In this document: positions 27,210 to 36,899 of the stretch, piece after piece
Position numbering within the stretch: the first letter of the stretch is position 1
How the letters are laid out: each line of letters begins with the position of its first letter
Assembly: GCF_020194175.1 (NCBI RefSeq)
Contig: NZ_JADYVX010000004.1
Coordinates: 62,001-126,000 of the forward strand
Length of the DNA: 64,000 bases
Direction: 5' to 3'
From: Bradyrhizobium sp. BRP22
GTDB taxonomy: Bacteria > Pseudomonadota > Alphaproteobacteria > Rhizobiales > Xanthobacteraceae
The notes under the pieces: generated by a model
The model's input: only the letters and a program-made list of their open reading frames with translations
What the model was told of the DNA's origin: nothing
The model's database searches: none
Program-made: the position numbers and the translations under genes

Positions 27210-27872
27210 TCACGCGAAGATCGCCCGGATCGCCGCGAACATCCGCTTGGCGAGAAGCTCCGGCTTCTCGCGGGCGCCCTCGGCAGCCCAGAGCTCGGCG
27301 CCGATGCGCATCGCGCCGGCGGTGATCATCGCGACCAGCCGCGCCTGCATCCTGTCAGCCTTGTTGCCGGCGCGTTTGAGCAGCGCATCGGCCAGCGCGC
27401 GCTCCAGCTTCTCATACTTGACCTGATCGCGTGCCTGCAGCGCTGGATTGTCCCGCTTCAGCCGCGCCATTGCCACCGCCTCGCCGGGATCGAGCTGCCC
27501 GGCCATCGCGATGATGGCGTTCTCCGCCGCGGCGAGCATGGATTCCTCGGCGGGCCGCGCCGCGACCGCCGCGATCAGCGCCGCCGTGCTTTCCTCCTGC
27601 CAGGCAAACACGACGTCCTCTTTGGACGCGAAATAGTGAAAGAAGGTGCGGCGGGAGATGTCGGCGGCGGCGACGATGTCGTCGAGCGTGGTCGCTTCGA
27701 AGCCGCGCTCCAGGAACAGCGCCATCGCCGCCCGCGTCAGTCTTTCGCGCGTCTCCTGGCGCTTGCGCGCGCGCAGGCCCGCCGCCGCGGGTGCGGATTT
27801 CTCCTTTGATAACCTGCCGTTAGCCGGTCCGCGCAAGGTCGCCGGTCGCTTCAAATTCTTCACCACTTGCAT
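27210..27872 (-). CDS. TetR-family transcriptional regulator
   Basis: ATG 27872 gives 220 residues; longer frames run into the divergent SDR. The DNA-binding domain is clear: RERLTRAAMALFLERGFEATTLDDIVAAADISRRTFFHYFASKEDVVFAW (given as positions about 43-92), with the usual RTFFHYF recognition helix. The C-terminal ligand domain has the MAGQLDPGEAVAMAR region seen in AcrR-like members. It is divergent from the SDR gene with a perfect palindrome between them, so it likely represses both. Confidence 0.9.
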   Translation of the reverse strand: MQVVKNLKRPATLRGPANGRLSKEKSAPAAAGLRARKRQETRERLTRAAMALFLERGFEATTLDDIVAAADISRRTFFHYFASKEDVVFAWQEESTAALIAAVAARPAEESMLAAAENAIIAMAGQLDPGEAVAMARLKRDNPALQARDQVKYEKLERALADALLKRAGNKADRMQARLVAMITAGAMRIGAELWAAEGAREKPELLAKRMFAAIRAIFA

Positions 27873-27875
27873 AAT

Positions 27876-27888
27876 TGCACTTAGTGCA
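27876..27888. promoter_or_regulatory. TetR operator candidate TGCAC-TTA-GTGCA
   Basis: A perfect 5+3+5 palindrome starts four bases upstream of the tetR ATG and about 55 bp before the SDR start, ideal for repressing both directions. Confidence 0.65.
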
Positions 27889-27942
27889 CATTTAGCAGGG
27901 GCACGGCTTGGAACCACACCCGATTCGACAGGAGATATAAGC

Positions 27943-28881
27943 ATGAGCGGCTGGAGCACTGCAGACATTCCATCCCAGATCGGCAGGACCGCCGTGATCA
28001 CCGGCGCCACCGGCGGGCTCGGTTATGAGACCGCACTGGCGCTGGCGGGCGCCGGCGCAACCGTGGTGCTGACCGGCCGCAACGACGCCAAGGGCAAGGA
28101 CGCGCTCGCGCGCATCCGCGCACAATATCCCAACGCCGACGTCAGCTACGAGACGCTCGATCTGGCAAGCCTCGCCTCGGTCGCCGACTTCGCCGGCCGC
28201 TTCGCCATCAGCCGCCCCTCGCTCGATCTCCTCATCAACAATGCCGGCGTGATGGCGCTGCCGAAGCGGCGGACGACGCAGGGCGGCTTCGAGATGCAGC
28301 TCGGCATCAATTATCTCAGCCATTACGCGCTCACGGCGCGGCTGCTGCCGCAGCTTCGCCGCGGCCGGAAGCCCCGCGTCGTCAATCTCTCGAGCCTGGC
28401 GCACCGCTCCGGCGCGATCGATTTCAAAGACCTGCAGTCGCAGCAGTCCTATCGCCCATGGCGCGCCTACTGCCAGTCGAAGCTGGCGATGCTGATCTTC
28501 GCGCTCGAATTGCAGCGCCGCAGCGACGCCGCCGGCTGGGGCTTGATGAGCAATGCCGCCCATCCCGGCTATGCGCGCACCGAGCTGATCCCGAATGGTC
28601 CGGGTACGGCAAGCCTGTCCTGGCGTCTCGGCCGTTTGCTGCAGCCCTTTGTCAGCCACTCTGCCGCGGCCGGCGCATTGCCGACATTGTTTGCCGCGAC
28701 CTCGCCGGACGCCAAGCCCGGCGGCTATTATGGTCCGAACCGGTTCTACGAGATGAAGGGCCCACCGGTGGAGGCGAAGATCATGCCGCAGGCGAAGGAT
28801 GCCGCGGTCGCGGCGATGCTGTGGGAGATCTCGGCGACGCTGACCGGCGTCTCCTTCGACCAGTTCGCGGCGGCTGCCTGA
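27943..28881 (+). CDS. Short-chain dehydrogenase/reductase (retinol-dehydrogenase-like)
   Basis: ATG 27943 with AGGAGA upstream gives 312 residues. The NAD(P) motif T20-GATGGLG27, the NNAG motif (LLINNAGVMALP), the catalytic Ser region (VVNLSSLAHRSG) and the pair Tyr176/Lys180 (YCQSK) are all present. The longer C-terminal part matches the RDH/WWOX subgroup of SDRs. It is likely controlled by the divergent TetR protein. Substrates are probably lipophilic aldehydes or alcohols, as inferred from the subgroup. Confidence 0.92.
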   Translation: MSGWSTADIPSQIGRTAVITGATGGLGYETALALAGAGATVVLTGRNDAKGKDALARIRAQYPNADVSYETLDLASLASVADFAGRFAISRPSLDLLINNAGVMALPKRRTTQGGFEMQLGINYLSHYALTARLLPQLRRGRKPRVVNLSSLAHRSGAIDFKDLQSQQSYRPWRAYCQSKLAMLIFALELQRRSDAAGWGLMSNAAHPGYARTELIPNGPGTASLSWRLGRLLQPFVSHSAAAGALPTLFAATSPDAKPGGYYGPNRFYEMKGPPVEAKIMPQAKDAAVAAMLWEISATLTGVSFDQFAAAA

Positions 28882-28968
28882 AAGGCCCACGAAATCGCCC
28901 TAAATTTCAACACTTTTGCGGTAGCCTCGGCCCTCCTGTAAGTTCCCCGGATCAGGCGAAGAGGCAGC

Positions 28969-30258
28969 ATGGATCGCATCCGTATCGTCGGCGGCAACAA
29001 GCTCAACGGTACCATTTCGATATCGGGCGCGAAAAATGCCGCGCTGCCGCTGATGATCGCAGCACTGCTCACGGAGGAGACGCTGATCCTCGACAACGTG
29101 CCGCGGCTTGCCGATGTCGCGCAGCTGCAGCGCATCCTCGGCAATCACGGCGTCGACATCATGTCCGCGGGCAAGCGGCCCGGCGATGGCGAGTACCAGG
29201 GCCAGACCCTGCACATTTCGGCCGCCGACATCATCGACACCACCGCGCCGTACGAACTGGTGTCGCGGATGCGCGCCAGCTTCTGGGTGATCGCGCCGCT
29301 GCTTGCGCGCATGCATGAGGCGAGGGTGTCGCTACCCGGCGGCTGCGCCATCGGCACCCGGCCGGTCGATCTGTTGATCATGGCGCTGCAGAAGCTCGGC
29401 GCCGAGATCTCGATCGACGGCGGTTATGTCGTCGCGAAAGCGCCGGGCGGCCTGCGCGGCGCCGACATCGCCTTCCCCAAGGTGACGGTGAGCGGCACCC
29501 ACGTCGCGCTGATGGGGGCGACGCTGGCCAAAGGGACCAGCGTCATTACCAACGCCGCCTGCGAGCCTGAAATCGCCGATGTCGCCGCCTGCCTGAACAA
29601 GATGGGCGGGCGCATCACCGGCGCCGGCACGCCCTGCATCATCGTCGAGGGCGTCACAAGGCTCCATGGCGCGCGCCACACCGTGCTGCCGGATCGCATC
29701 GAGGCCGGCACCTATGCGATGGCGGTCGCCATGACCGGCGGCGAGGTGCAGCTTTCCGGCGCCCGACCTGAGCTGCTGCAATCGGCGCTCGATGTGCTCA
29801 GCGACGCCGGCGCCACCGTCAGCGTCAACAATGACGGCATCCGGATCGGCCGCAACGGCGCCGGCCTTCGCCCGGTGAAGGTCGCAACCGCGCCGTTTCC
29901 CGGCTTCCCGACCGATCTGCAGGCGCAGTTGATGGCGCTGATGACCTGCGCCGACGGCGCGTCCGTCATCACCGAGACCATCTTCGAGAACCGCTTCATG
30001 CATGTGCAGGAGCTGGCGCGGTTCGGCGCCAGGATCTCGCTCGACGGCGAGACCGCCACCATCTGCGGCACCGATAGGTTGCGCGGCGCGCCGGTGATGG
30101 CGACGGACCTGCGCGCATCCGTCTCGCTGGTCATCGCGGGCCTTGCCGCGGAGGGCGAGACCATGGTCAACCGCGTCTATCATCTCGACCGCGGCTTCGA
30201 GCGGCTGGAGGAGAAGCTGTCGGCCTGCGGGGCGTCGATCCAGCGTATCAGGGATTGA
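28969..30258 (+). CDS. murA: UDP-N-acetylglucosamine 1-carboxyvinyltransferase
   Basis: This 429-residue enzyme transfers enolpyruvate from PEP to UDP-GlcNAc, the first committed step of peptidoglycan synthesis in the cytoplasm. The start [27 protein letters not shown], the catalytic Cys126 in [29 protein letters not shown] and FPTDLQAQ are diagnostic. Full length, ATG start. It heads a conserved block with DUF2948, hisD, UPF0262 and LMW phosphatase genes. Confidence 0.98.
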   Translation: MDRIRIVGGNKLNGTISISGAKNAALPLMIAALLTEETLILDNVPRLADVAQLQRILGNHGVDIMSAGKRPGDGEYQGQTLHISAADIIDTTAPYELVSRMRASFWVIAPLLARMHEARVSLPGGCAIGTRPVDLLIMALQKLGAEISIDGGYVVAKAPGGLRGADIAFPKVTVSGTHVALMGATLAKGTSVITNAACEPEIADVAACLNKMGGRITGAGTPCIIVEGVTRLHGARHTVLPDRIEAGTYAMAVAMTGGEVQLSGARPELLQSALDVLSDAGATVSVNNDGIRIGRNGAGLRPVKVATAPFPGFPTDLQAQLMALMTCADGASVITETIFENRFMHVQELARFGARISLDGETATICGTDRLRGAPVMATDLRASVSLVIAGLAAEGETMVNRVYHLDRGFERLEEKLSACGASIQRIRD

Positions 30259-30301
30259 TATCAAGGTGGGAACCGGTTCTCGTCCAGAAGCTTCTTTCAC
30301 C

Positions 30302-30742
30302 ATGACGCCGCCCGCGCCGCTCAAGTTGATCGCGCTCGATCCCGACGATCTCGCCGTGATCTCTGCGCATGTGCAGGATGCCCGCGTGCAGGCCTCCGAC
30401 ATCGTCTGGCGCCAGGGCGAGAAGCGGCTCGTGGTCGGCATGTCCAGGTTGGACTGGGAGCAGACGCTGTCGGGCGAAACCGCCTCGCGCCGCCTGATCG
30501 CGGCGCTCCGCTTCGACCGCGTGCTGGCCTGCAAGTCGCGCAAGATCAACCTGGAGGCGCCGGACACCACCCTGGAACTGCTCTGCATCGAGTTTCACCA
30601 GGGCGAAGCGCCCGGCGGCAGCGCGCTGCTTTTGTTCAGCCAGGGCGCCACACTCCGGCTCGATGTCGAATGCCTGGAATGCGAATTGACCGACCTCGGC
30701 CCTGACGACCTCGGCACCGCCCCGGCGGATCGGGGCGGATAA
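30302..30742 (+). CDS. DUF2948 family protein
   Basis: ATG 30302 gives 146 residues beginning MTPPAPLKLIALDPDDLAVISAHVQDA, the family start. Further landmarks are RFDRVLACKSRKIN and LLLFSQGATLRLDVECLECELTDL. The family is confined to alphaproteobacteria, and its genes usually lie between murA and hisD, as here. Function unknown; the sequence suggests a cytoplasmic beta-rich protein. Confidence 0.9.
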   Translation: MTPPAPLKLIALDPDDLAVISAHVQDARVQASDIVWRQGEKRLVVGMSRLDWEQTLSGETASRRLIAALRFDRVLACKSRKINLEAPDTTLELLCIEFHQGEAPGGSALLLFSQGATLRLDVECLECELTDLGPDDLGTAPADRGG

Positions 30743-30747
30743 TTCCC

Positions 30748-30873
30748 CGTCGTCCCCGCGAAAGCGGGGACCCATAACCACCGATGCAAATTGTGGTCGG
30801 AATTCGCCCACCCATCCGCGTACAACCGCTTGCGCTGGTGGTTATGGGTCCCGGGTCAAGCCCGGGACGACGA
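30748..30873. repeat. Large nested palindromic repeat
   Basis: A perfect 16-bp inverted repeat (GGGACCCATAACCACC at 30767-30782 and its complement at 30837-30852) is flanked by two small hairpins (CCCCGC-GAAA-GCGGGG and CCCGGG-TCAAG-CCCGGG) and closed by CGTCGTCC / GGACGACG. This is the standard form of a Bradyrhizobium dispersed palindrome. Confidence 0.85.
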
Positions 30874-30952
30874 GGCGGCGCCATCGAGGGTTGACGGCCC
30901 CCTATCGCCGCGCCATTGAGCAGGGGCCCCGAAATCAACCCAAGACAGCCCC

Positions 30953-32248
30953 ATGCCCCTCCGCCTGGACCGAAGCAGCGCCGATTTCGAGCAGCGCTTT
31001 GCCGCCTTCCTTACCGCCAAGCGCGAGGTTTCGGCCGATGTCGAGCGCGCGACGCGCGCGATCGTCGACGACGTGGTGGCGCGGGGCGACGCCGCGCTGA
31101 TCGAGGCGACCCGCAAGTTCGACCGGCTCGACCTCGATGCGTCCCGCCTGCGCGTCACCGCGGCCGAGATCGATGCCGCCGTGAACGCCTGCGATGCCGC
31201 CACGGTCGACGCGCTCAAGTTCGCCCGCGACCGCATCGAGACCTTCCATCAGCGCCAAATGCCAAAGGACGAGCGCTTTATCGATCCGCTCGGCGTCGAG
31301 CTCGGCTGGCGCTGGAGCGCGGTAGAGGCTGTCGGCCTCTATGTCCCCGGCGGCACCGCGGCGTATCCGTCTTCGGTTCTGATGAACGCGGTGCCGGCCA
31401 AGGTCGCCGGCGTGCCGCGCGTGGTGATGGTGGTGCCGGCGCCTGACGGCAAGCTGAACCCGCTGGTGCTGGCGGCCGCCCATCTCGGCGGCGTTGCCGA
31501 AATCTATCGCGTCGGCGGCGCGCAGGCGGTGGCCGCGCTTGCCTATGGCACCGCCACGATCGCGCCGGTCGCAAAGATCGTCGGCCCCGGCAACGCCTAT
31601 GTCGCCGCCGCCAAGCGGCTGGTGTTCGGCAAGGTCGGCATCGACATGATCGCGGGCCCTTCCGAAGTGCTCGTGATCGCCGACGACACCGGCAATGCCG
31701 ACTGGATCGCCGCGGATCTGTTGGCGCAGGCCGAGCATGATGCGAGCGCGCAATCGATCCTGATCACCGATAGCGCGCGGCTCGCCGCCGATGTCGAGCG
31801 TGCGGTCGAAGCGCAGCTTGCGACCTTGCCGCGCGCGGAAATCGCGCGCGCCTCCTGGAATGATTTCGGTGCGATCATCCAGGTCGAAAAGCTCGACGAT
31901 GCGGTGCCGCTCGCCAATGCGATCGCGGCCGAACATCTGGAGGTCATGACCGCGGATTCTGAAGCGTTCGCGGCCAAGGTCCGCAACGCCGGTGCGATCT
32001 TCTTGGGCGCGCATACGCCGGAAGCGATCGGCGATTATGTCGGCGGCTCGAACCATGTGCTGCCGACCGCGCGCTCGGCGCGGTTCTCCTCGGGCCTCGG
32101 CGTGCTCGACTTCATGAAGCGGACTTCGATCCTGAAATGCGGCCCCGACCAGTTGCGCGCGCTGGGGCCGGCCGCGATGACGCTCGGCAAGGCCGAAGGG
32201 CTGGATGCCCATTCCCGTTCCGTCGGATTGCGCCTCAATCTCTCATGA
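30953..32248 (+). CDS. hisD: Histidinol dehydrogenase
   Basis: This 431-residue enzyme oxidises L-histidinol to histidine in two NAD-dependent steps. Signature parts are [37 protein letters not shown] (positions about 116-152), [39 protein letters not shown] with the zinc-binding Gln/His, and the C-terminal EHLEVM and GGSNHVLPT. Full length. The stop overlaps the ATG of the UPF0262 gene. Confidence 0.98.
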   Translation: MPLRLDRSSADFEQRFAAFLTAKREVSADVERATRAIVDDVVARGDAALIEATRKFDRLDLDASRLRVTAAEIDAAVNACDAATVDALKFARDRIETFHQRQMPKDERFIDPLGVELGWRWSAVEAVGLYVPGGTAAYPSSVLMNAVPAKVAGVPRVVMVVPAPDGKLNPLVLAAAHLGGVAEIYRVGGAQAVAALAYGTATIAPVAKIVGPGNAYVAAAKRLVFGKVGIDMIAGPSEVLVIADDTGNADWIAADLLAQAEHDASAQSILITDSARLAADVERAVEAQLATLPRAEIARASWNDFGAIIQVEKLDDAVPLANAIAAEHLEVMTADSEAFAAKVRNAGAIFLGAHTPEAIGDYVGGSNHVLPTARSARFSSGLGVLDFMKRTSILKCGPDQLRALGPAAMTLGKAEGLDAHSRSVGLRLNLS

Positions 32249-32748
32249 ACAAGCCGCCCACGGACGAGGATTCCAACAATCGCATCGTCGCGGTGACGCT
32301 CGATGAGGAATCGATCGGGCGTTCGGGGCCGGATATCGAGCATGAGCGCGCGATCGCGATCTACGATTTGATCGAGCAGAACCTGTTCGCACCACAAGGC
32401 GCCGAGGGCGGTCCGTTCACGCTGCATCTCGCGATCACCGGCAACCGGCTGATGTTCGATATCAGGCGGGAAGACGGCACGCCCGTGGTGGCGCATCTGC
32501 TCTCGCTGACGCCGTTCCGGCGGATCGTGAAGGACTATTTCATGATCTGCGACAGCTACTACCAGGCGATCCGCACCGCGACGCCGGACAAGATCGAGGC
32601 CATCGACATGGGCCGCCGCGGCATCCATGACGAGGGTTCGCGCACGCTGCAGGAGCGGCTGAAGGGCAAGGTACGGGTGGATTTCGAGACCGCGCGGCGC
32701 CTGTTCACGCTGATCTGCGTCCTCCACTGGAAGGGACAGGACGCATGA
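32245..32748 (+). CDS. UPF0262 family protein
   Basis: ATG 32245 overlaps the hisD stop (ATGA). The 167-residue protein has the family features [46 protein letters not shown] and [16 protein letters not shown]. The family occurs in alphaproteobacteria next to hisD; function is unknown. Confidence 0.92.
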   Translation: MNKPPTDEDSNNRIVAVTLDEESIGRSGPDIEHERAIAIYDLIEQNLFAPQGAEGGPFTLHLAITGNRLMFDIRREDGTPVVAHLLSLTPFRRIVKDYFMICDSYYQAIRTATPDKIEAIDMGRRGIHDEGSRTLQERLKGKVRVDFETARRLFTLICVLHWKGQDA

Positions 32749-32783
32749 GGCGCGCGCGGCCGCAATCAGACGAAGCATAGCGC

Positions 32784-33248
32784 ATGGCGGTGCCGCCCGC
32801 GCGCAATCCGCAGGCCGTGCTGTTCGCATGCGGCCTGAACAGCGTGCGCTCGCCGATGGCGGCGAGCCTGTTGCAGCAGATGTTCCCGCAAGGCCTCTAT
32901 GTGCGTTCGGCCGGCGTCAAGAAGGGCGAACTCGATCCGTTCGCTGTCGCCGTGATGGCCGAGCTCGGCCAGGATATCTCCGCCCACAAGCCGGTCACCT
33001 TCGAGGAGCTCGAGGATTGGGAAGGGCTCAATTTCGACCTGATCATCACGCTGTCGCCGGAAGCACACCACAAGGCGCTGGAATTGACCCGCACGCTCGC
33101 TGCCGACGTCGAATATTGGCCGACCCACGACCCGACCGGCACCGAAGGCAACCGCGAGCAGAAATTGCAGGCCTATCGCGAAGTCTGCGACGGCCTGTTG
33201 ATGCGCATCCGCAAGCGTTTTGCAAAGACCAGCGCCGCAAGCGAGTAG
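32784..33248 (+). CDS. Low-molecular-weight protein-tyrosine-phosphatase-like protein
   Basis: The 154-residue product has the C-X5-R signature early in the chain (Cys16-GLNSV-Arg22-Ser) and the acid Asp in WPTHDPTG, so the LMW-PTP catalytic apparatus is complete. The family includes arsenate reductases too, but the resolving cysteines of ArsC are not evident. It likely removes phosphate from tyrosine or small molecules. It belongs to the hisD - UPF0262 block. Confidence 0.9.
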   Translation: MAVPPARNPQAVLFACGLNSVRSPMAASLLQQMFPQGLYVRSAGVKKGELDPFAVAVMAELGQDISAHKPVTFEELEDWEGLNFDLIITLSPEAHHKALELTRTLAADVEYWPTHDPTGTEGNREQKLQAYREVCDGLLMRIRKRFAKTSAASE

Positions 33249-33449
33249 GGATGTGCGTGCCGAGGGTCAGGCCTCTCAAGGGACCCCCGCTAGCAGACGC
33301 GCCCCCTTGTCGCTTCCCTGACAAAGAGCTGTGCTTATGGGGCCTTACGTCCTCCTGATGGAAATGATTCGCGAGCCGGTTCCACGGTTGTGAAAGAAGG
33401 CCCCTTCCGATAGGTTCCGCGCGCCTTTAGCCCCTTAAGTCCGCTCTCC

Positions 33450-34091
33450 ATGAACCTGATGCTTGGCCGTCCCAAACTCGTTCTTGCTTCCGGCTCGCCG
33501 CGGCGGCTGGCACTGCTCAACCAGGCCGGTATCGAGCCCGACGCGCTGCGTCCGGCCGATGTCGACGAGACCCCGCGGCGGGGCGAGCTGCCGCGCGCCT
33601 GCGCCAACCGCCTGGCGCGGGCCAAGGCCGAAGCGGCGCTCAAATCCGTGCAGCTCGACGACGACATCCGCGGCTCCTTCATCCTGGCCGCCGACACCGT
33701 GGTCGCGGTCGGCCGCCGCATCCTGCCCAAGGCAGACCTGGTCGACGAGGCCGCGCAGTGCCTGCGCCTGCTGTCCGGCCGCAACCACCGTGTCTACACC
33801 GCGATCTGCCTGGTGACCCCGCGCGAGGCGTTCCGCCAGCGCCTGGTCGAAACCCGCGTGCGTTTCAAGCGTTTGAGCGAGGATGATATCCAGGCCTATA
33901 TCGGTTCGGGCGAATGGCGCAGCAAAGCCGGCGGCTATGCCGTGCAGGGCATTGCCGGCTCCTTCGTGGTCAAGATGGTCGGTTCCTACAGCAATGTGGT
34001 GGGACTGCCGCTCTATGAAACGGTCACGCTGCTCGGCGGCGAGGGTTTTCCGATCCGATACGGCTGGTTGAACACCGCTACGGTTGGTTGA
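33450..34091 (+). CDS. maf: Maf-family nucleoside triphosphate pyrophosphatase
   Basis: The 213-residue protein opens [28 protein letters not shown], with the S-X-S-P-R-R motif of Maf proteins. It also carries [18 protein letters not shown] and [21 protein letters not shown]. These enzymes hydrolyse non-canonical dNTP/NTPs and can affect septation. It is followed at once by yacG. Confidence 0.95.
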   Translation: MNLMLGRPKLVLASGSPRRLALLNQAGIEPDALRPADVDETPRRGELPRACANRLARAKAEAALKSVQLDDDIRGSFILAADTVVAVGRRILPKADLVDEAAQCLRLLSGRNHRVYTAICLVTPREAFRQRLVETRVRFKRLSEDDIQAYIGSGEWRSKAGGYAVQGIAGSFVVKMVGSYSNVVGLPLYETVTLLGGEGFPIRYGWLNTATVG

Positions 34092-34298
34092 ATGCGGCAA
34101 GAGCGAAGACAGGCGGGCGCTGCGGAGGCGCCTGAGAAGGCGAACAAGCCGTCCAGGCCGTGCCCGATCTGCGGCAAGCCGGCCGAGCGCGCCTTCCGCC
34201 CCTTCTGTTCCCCCCGCTGCCGCGACGTCGACCTCAACCGCTGGCTCTCCGGCACCTACATCGTCCGCGGCCGCGACGACGAGGTCGAGGAGGAATAG
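34092..34298 (+). CDS. yacG: DNA gyrase inhibitor / zinc-binding protein YacG
   Basis: The 68-residue protein has the four zinc ligands Cys24, Cys27, Cys39 and Cys43 (CPICGK and FCSPRC) followed by [11 protein letters not shown], the exact YacG pattern. In E. coli it binds GyrB and blocks DNA binding. The start abuts the maf stop. Confidence 0.95.
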   Translation: MRQERRQAGAAEAPEKANKPSRPCPICGKPAERAFRPFCSPRCRDVDLNRWLSGTYIVRGRDDEVEEE

Positions 34299-34460
34299 GC
34301 TAGATTTTCCAATAAGTTGTGGATAAGGCCGCCTGTTCGCGCGGGCTATGCGAAGCGGGCCGCGCCCGGCGTAGCCGAAGGCGAAGCCGGGTAGACAGCA
34401 GCCCTCCACCCCACTATAACCCGCCCGCTCGCTCGGCCGTTTCCGGCCCTCCCGCGACCT

Positions 34461-34536
34461 GCCCAGGTAGCTCAGTTGGTAGAGCATGCGACTGAAAATC
34501 GCAGTGTCGGTGGTTCGATTCCGCCCCTGGGCACCA
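34461..34536 (+). tRNA. tRNA-Phe (anticodon GAA)
   Basis: GCCCAGGTAGCTCAGTTGGT, an anticodon loop CTGAAAAT with GAA, a variable loop, the T arm GTGGTTCGATTCCGC and the acceptor CCTGGGC-A-CCA all pair. CCA is encoded. It marks the boundary between core genes and the accessory block. Confidence 0.97.
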
Positions 34537-34632
34537 AAACTACGCTTTTGTGCATGGCATTGCGTGAGCCGCTGGGCTGCGGATCCATAACGTCGCGCGT
34601 TGCCGTTTCCGCGCCAGACCGGTGGATGTCAG

Positions 34633-34800
34633 CTATGGTCGCCGACAACGGGCACTGATCGCTTCAATTGCCTGATTACACCTGGCGAGCTGCTCAAGCG
34701 CGATATGTTCGTTCGTCTTGTGTGCGACATCAACCGTACCTGGACCGCAAACGACGGTCGGGAATCCCGCTTGAAGCTGTTTGCAGCAAGCTGGACTGCC
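34633..34800 (-). pseudogene. C-terminal remnant of an M20-family (ArgE/DapE) hydrolase
   Basis: The minus-strand frame ending at TAG 34633 reads QAGFPTVVCGPGTVDVAHK then TNEHIALEQLARC. This is homologous to the C-terminal metal site of M20 amidohydrolases, including the intact one at 49341 (QAGIPTLVCGPGDMARGHK). Nothing upstream continues the fold and no start is present. It is a decayed gene tail lying just right of tRNA-Phe. Confidence 0.75.
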
Positions 34801-34877
34801 GGCTCGGGTATCAAAGCAACCGCTCAGACCGAAGCTTCGAGCGGCTCCGGCGATCGTTCTTGCTACGAACCTGCGGC

Positions 34878-35600
34878 CTACTTGGTCGGGGCGGCGACCC
34901 GGCCATTTTTCGGCGTCTTCGCGTTAGCTCCCTTGTGCTTGGGGGGCGACTGCGTTCGCTGGTTGGACTGGCGTATCATGTTTTCGATGTGGGTGTGCAT
35001 CGCGGCTGCGGCGGCCTTTTCGTCGCGTGCCTCGAGCGCATCCAGGACGTCGCGAATCTCGCCTAAAGCGTCGCTCATTCGCGTTGTTGAGCCCTTCCTC
35101 ATCAAACGGATCCACCGAGACTTGTCGGTGAGGTTCAACAGAACATCAGCCAGGGGCTTGTTGGATGCGGCCTTGTAGATCGCCAAATGGAATTGCAGGT
35201 CGAGCTCCAGGAATTCGTCCATTCGATCGGCGGGCACGCGCTTCCCGTAGGCCGCGAGCGCGCGACGAAAGCGCCGCATTTCCAGCTCGTTCATGCGCTT
35301 GGCGGCGCGCCCGGCGAGATAGGCTTCGAGGAGCAATCTCGCTTCGAATATCTCGTCTATTTCCGCCTGCGAAAGACCGCGCACAAACGTGCCGCTTTGC
35401 GGAGATATCTCGATCCATCCCTCATTCTGAAGACGTGAAAATGCGGTCCGAACCGGCGACCGTCCGCATCCGAGCTCCTCGGCAATCCGGCTTTCGGATA
35501 TTTTTTCGCCCGGCTTATAAACCAGCTCGGTGATGCGCCGCTTGATCTCGCGATAGATCACGCCAGCACGACCACTCTCTTGGTTCAGATCGGCTATCAT
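34878..35600 (-). CDS. GntR-family (FCD type) transcriptional regulator
   Basis: ATG 35600 is chosen, giving 240 residues; ATG 35678 is possible. The winged helix is clear: IYREIKRRITELVYKPGEKISESRIAEELGCGRSPVRTAFSRLQNEGWIEI (positions about 14-65), with the SPVR recognition core. The FCD ligand domain follows (EIFEARLLLEAYLAGRAA, DLQFHLAIYKAA with the metal-binding Asp/His). A lysine-rich tail ends it. It is divergent from the ABC transporter at 36054 and likely regulates it through the palindrome at 35790-35825. Confidence 0.88.
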   Translation of the reverse strand: MIADLNQESGRAGVIYREIKRRITELVYKPGEKISESRIAEELGCGRSPVRTAFSRLQNEGWIEISPQSGTFVRGLSQAEIDEIFEARLLLEAYLAGRAAKRMNELEMRRFRRALAAYGKRVPADRMDEFLELDLQFHLAIYKAASNKPLADVLLNLTDKSRWIRLMRKGSTTRMSDALGEIRDVLDALEARDEKAAAAAMHTHIENMIRQSNQRTQSPPKHKGANAKTPKNGRVAAPTK

Positions 35601-36053
35601 TCTCTTGCTCGGCAGCTCGTCAAAAGGCTCACCCTTGAATAGCCCTTCGTTTCGCGGCTGTGCAACTGCAACACGCATCGATTGGTACAGTTCGGCACAC
35701 TGATCTACAGGTGAGCGCATTCGGCCCGGTCCCCAACACCTTAGAGTCTTTCGCAGCCAGCTTAATACGGCGGGACCAAGGTGACGACCCAAACTAGTCA
35801 ACAAGTTGTCTAGCAGACTAGTTTGCCATGATTTTAGTCTCCTGATGCCGGTTTTGTCGTCATCCCCCGCGCGCTGAATGAGCCTGCTCAGCACATCAAG
35901 CGGGAGTTCCAGCGAGATACGTGTCGAACTCGACGAAAACGACGGTCGAAGCCTCATGTTGGCTACGGAGCGCATCTGGCACGAGAGTTGCTGACTGAAA
36001 GCGAAGCATGCTGCGCATCGCCGTCGATGTGCTCGGGCAGGGAGCGTACAACA
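35601..36053. promoter_or_regulatory. Divergent gntR - ABC transporter intergenic region
   Basis: About 450 bp without a convincing gene. Its centre holds the inverted repeat listed separately. Promoters for both directions should be here. Confidence 0.45.
35790..35825. promoter_or_regulatory. GntR operator candidate
   Basis: A perfect 10-bp inverted repeat CAAACTAGTC / GACTAGTTTG separated by 16 bp that itself contains ACAAGTTGT, a second small palindrome. It lies between the divergent gntR and ABC genes. Confidence 0.6.
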
Positions 36054-36896
36054 ATGAGCCTCGTGGCGAGTTACCCACGACGTGCAGGGCAGCCCTATGT
36101 TCCAGATAGGCCCTTTCAAGAAGCGGTTCGCCTGCGTGCAGTCTCGAAAATATACGAAACGGAATCCGGGGAGACCGTTCACGCGCTGTCGAACATCAAT
36201 CTCGATGTGCGATCAGGTGAATTCCTTTCCGTAATCGGCGCATCCGGATGCGGAAAAACCACGCTCTTGCGCATAATCGCCGGCCTTGAGGGCGGCTATG
36301 ACGGAGAGCTCTCGCTGCGCGGAGACAGTGCAAGCCAGGTGCGCCGCAATGTCGGCATCGTGTTCCAGGATTCGAACCTCCTCCCCTGGAGGAACATTCT
36401 GCAGAACGTGCTGCTGCCAGCTCAAGTGCTGCGCCTCGATAGACGCGCTTCAATCGAACGCGCGCACGAGCTCATCGAGCTCGTGGGTTTGAAGGGATTC
36501 GAGCACAAATATCCCTACGAGCTATCCGGCGGAATGCGACAGCGCATCTCGATTGCGAGAGCCCTCGTTCATGACCCCGCAGTTCTGCTGATGGATGAGC
36601 CGTTTGGTGCGCTCGACGCGCTTACGCGTGAAGTGATGAACGTTGAGGTGCTCAAGATCTGGGAGGCAACAAACAAGACCGTCTTCATGATCACCCACTC
36701 GATTTCCGAGGCCGTGTTCATGGGCGATCGGGTCGTCGTGATGTCGCCGAGGCCAGGTCGAGTAGTGGCTGAGGTCGATATTGCGTTGCCTCGGCCAAGA
36801 AATATCGAAACGCTGAGTGGAGAAGCCTTTGCCGCCTACACGGGGCAGCTTCGGCGGTTGCTCGATATAGGCTCGTCTCGGAAGGAGGGAGCGTAG
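36054..36896 (+). CDS. ABC transporter ATP-binding protein, nitrate/sulfonate/taurine type
   Basis: ATG 36054 gives 280 residues. Walker A (GASGCGKTT), Q-loop (VFQDSNLLPWRN, with the LPW typical of SsuB/TauB/NrtD), signature (LSGGMRQRISIARAL), Walker B (VLLMDEPFGALDA) and H-loop (MITHSISEA) are intact. It energises uptake with the permease and binding protein that follow. The substrate class is nitrogen- or sulfur-containing organic molecules. Confidence 0.93.
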   Translation: MSLVASYPRRAGQPYVPDRPFQEAVRLRAVSKIYETESGETVHALSNINLDVRSGEFLSVIGASGCGKTTLLRIIAGLEGGYDGELSLRGDSASQVRRNVGIVFQDSNLLPWRNILQNVLLPAQVLRLDRRASIERAHELIELVGLKGFEHKYPYELSGGMRQRISIARALVHDPAVLLMDEPFGALDALTREVMNVEVLKIWEATNKTVFMITHSISEAVFMGDRVVVMSPRPGRVVAEVDIALPRPRNIETLSGEAFAAYTGQLRRLLDIGSSRKEGA

Positions 36897-36899
36897 TCG

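Noticed and set aside
33249..33449. Possible infA between the LMW phosphatase and maf genes, where I recall it in some Rhizobiales
   Set aside because: No frame of the right length or sequence is present in this 200-bp gap.
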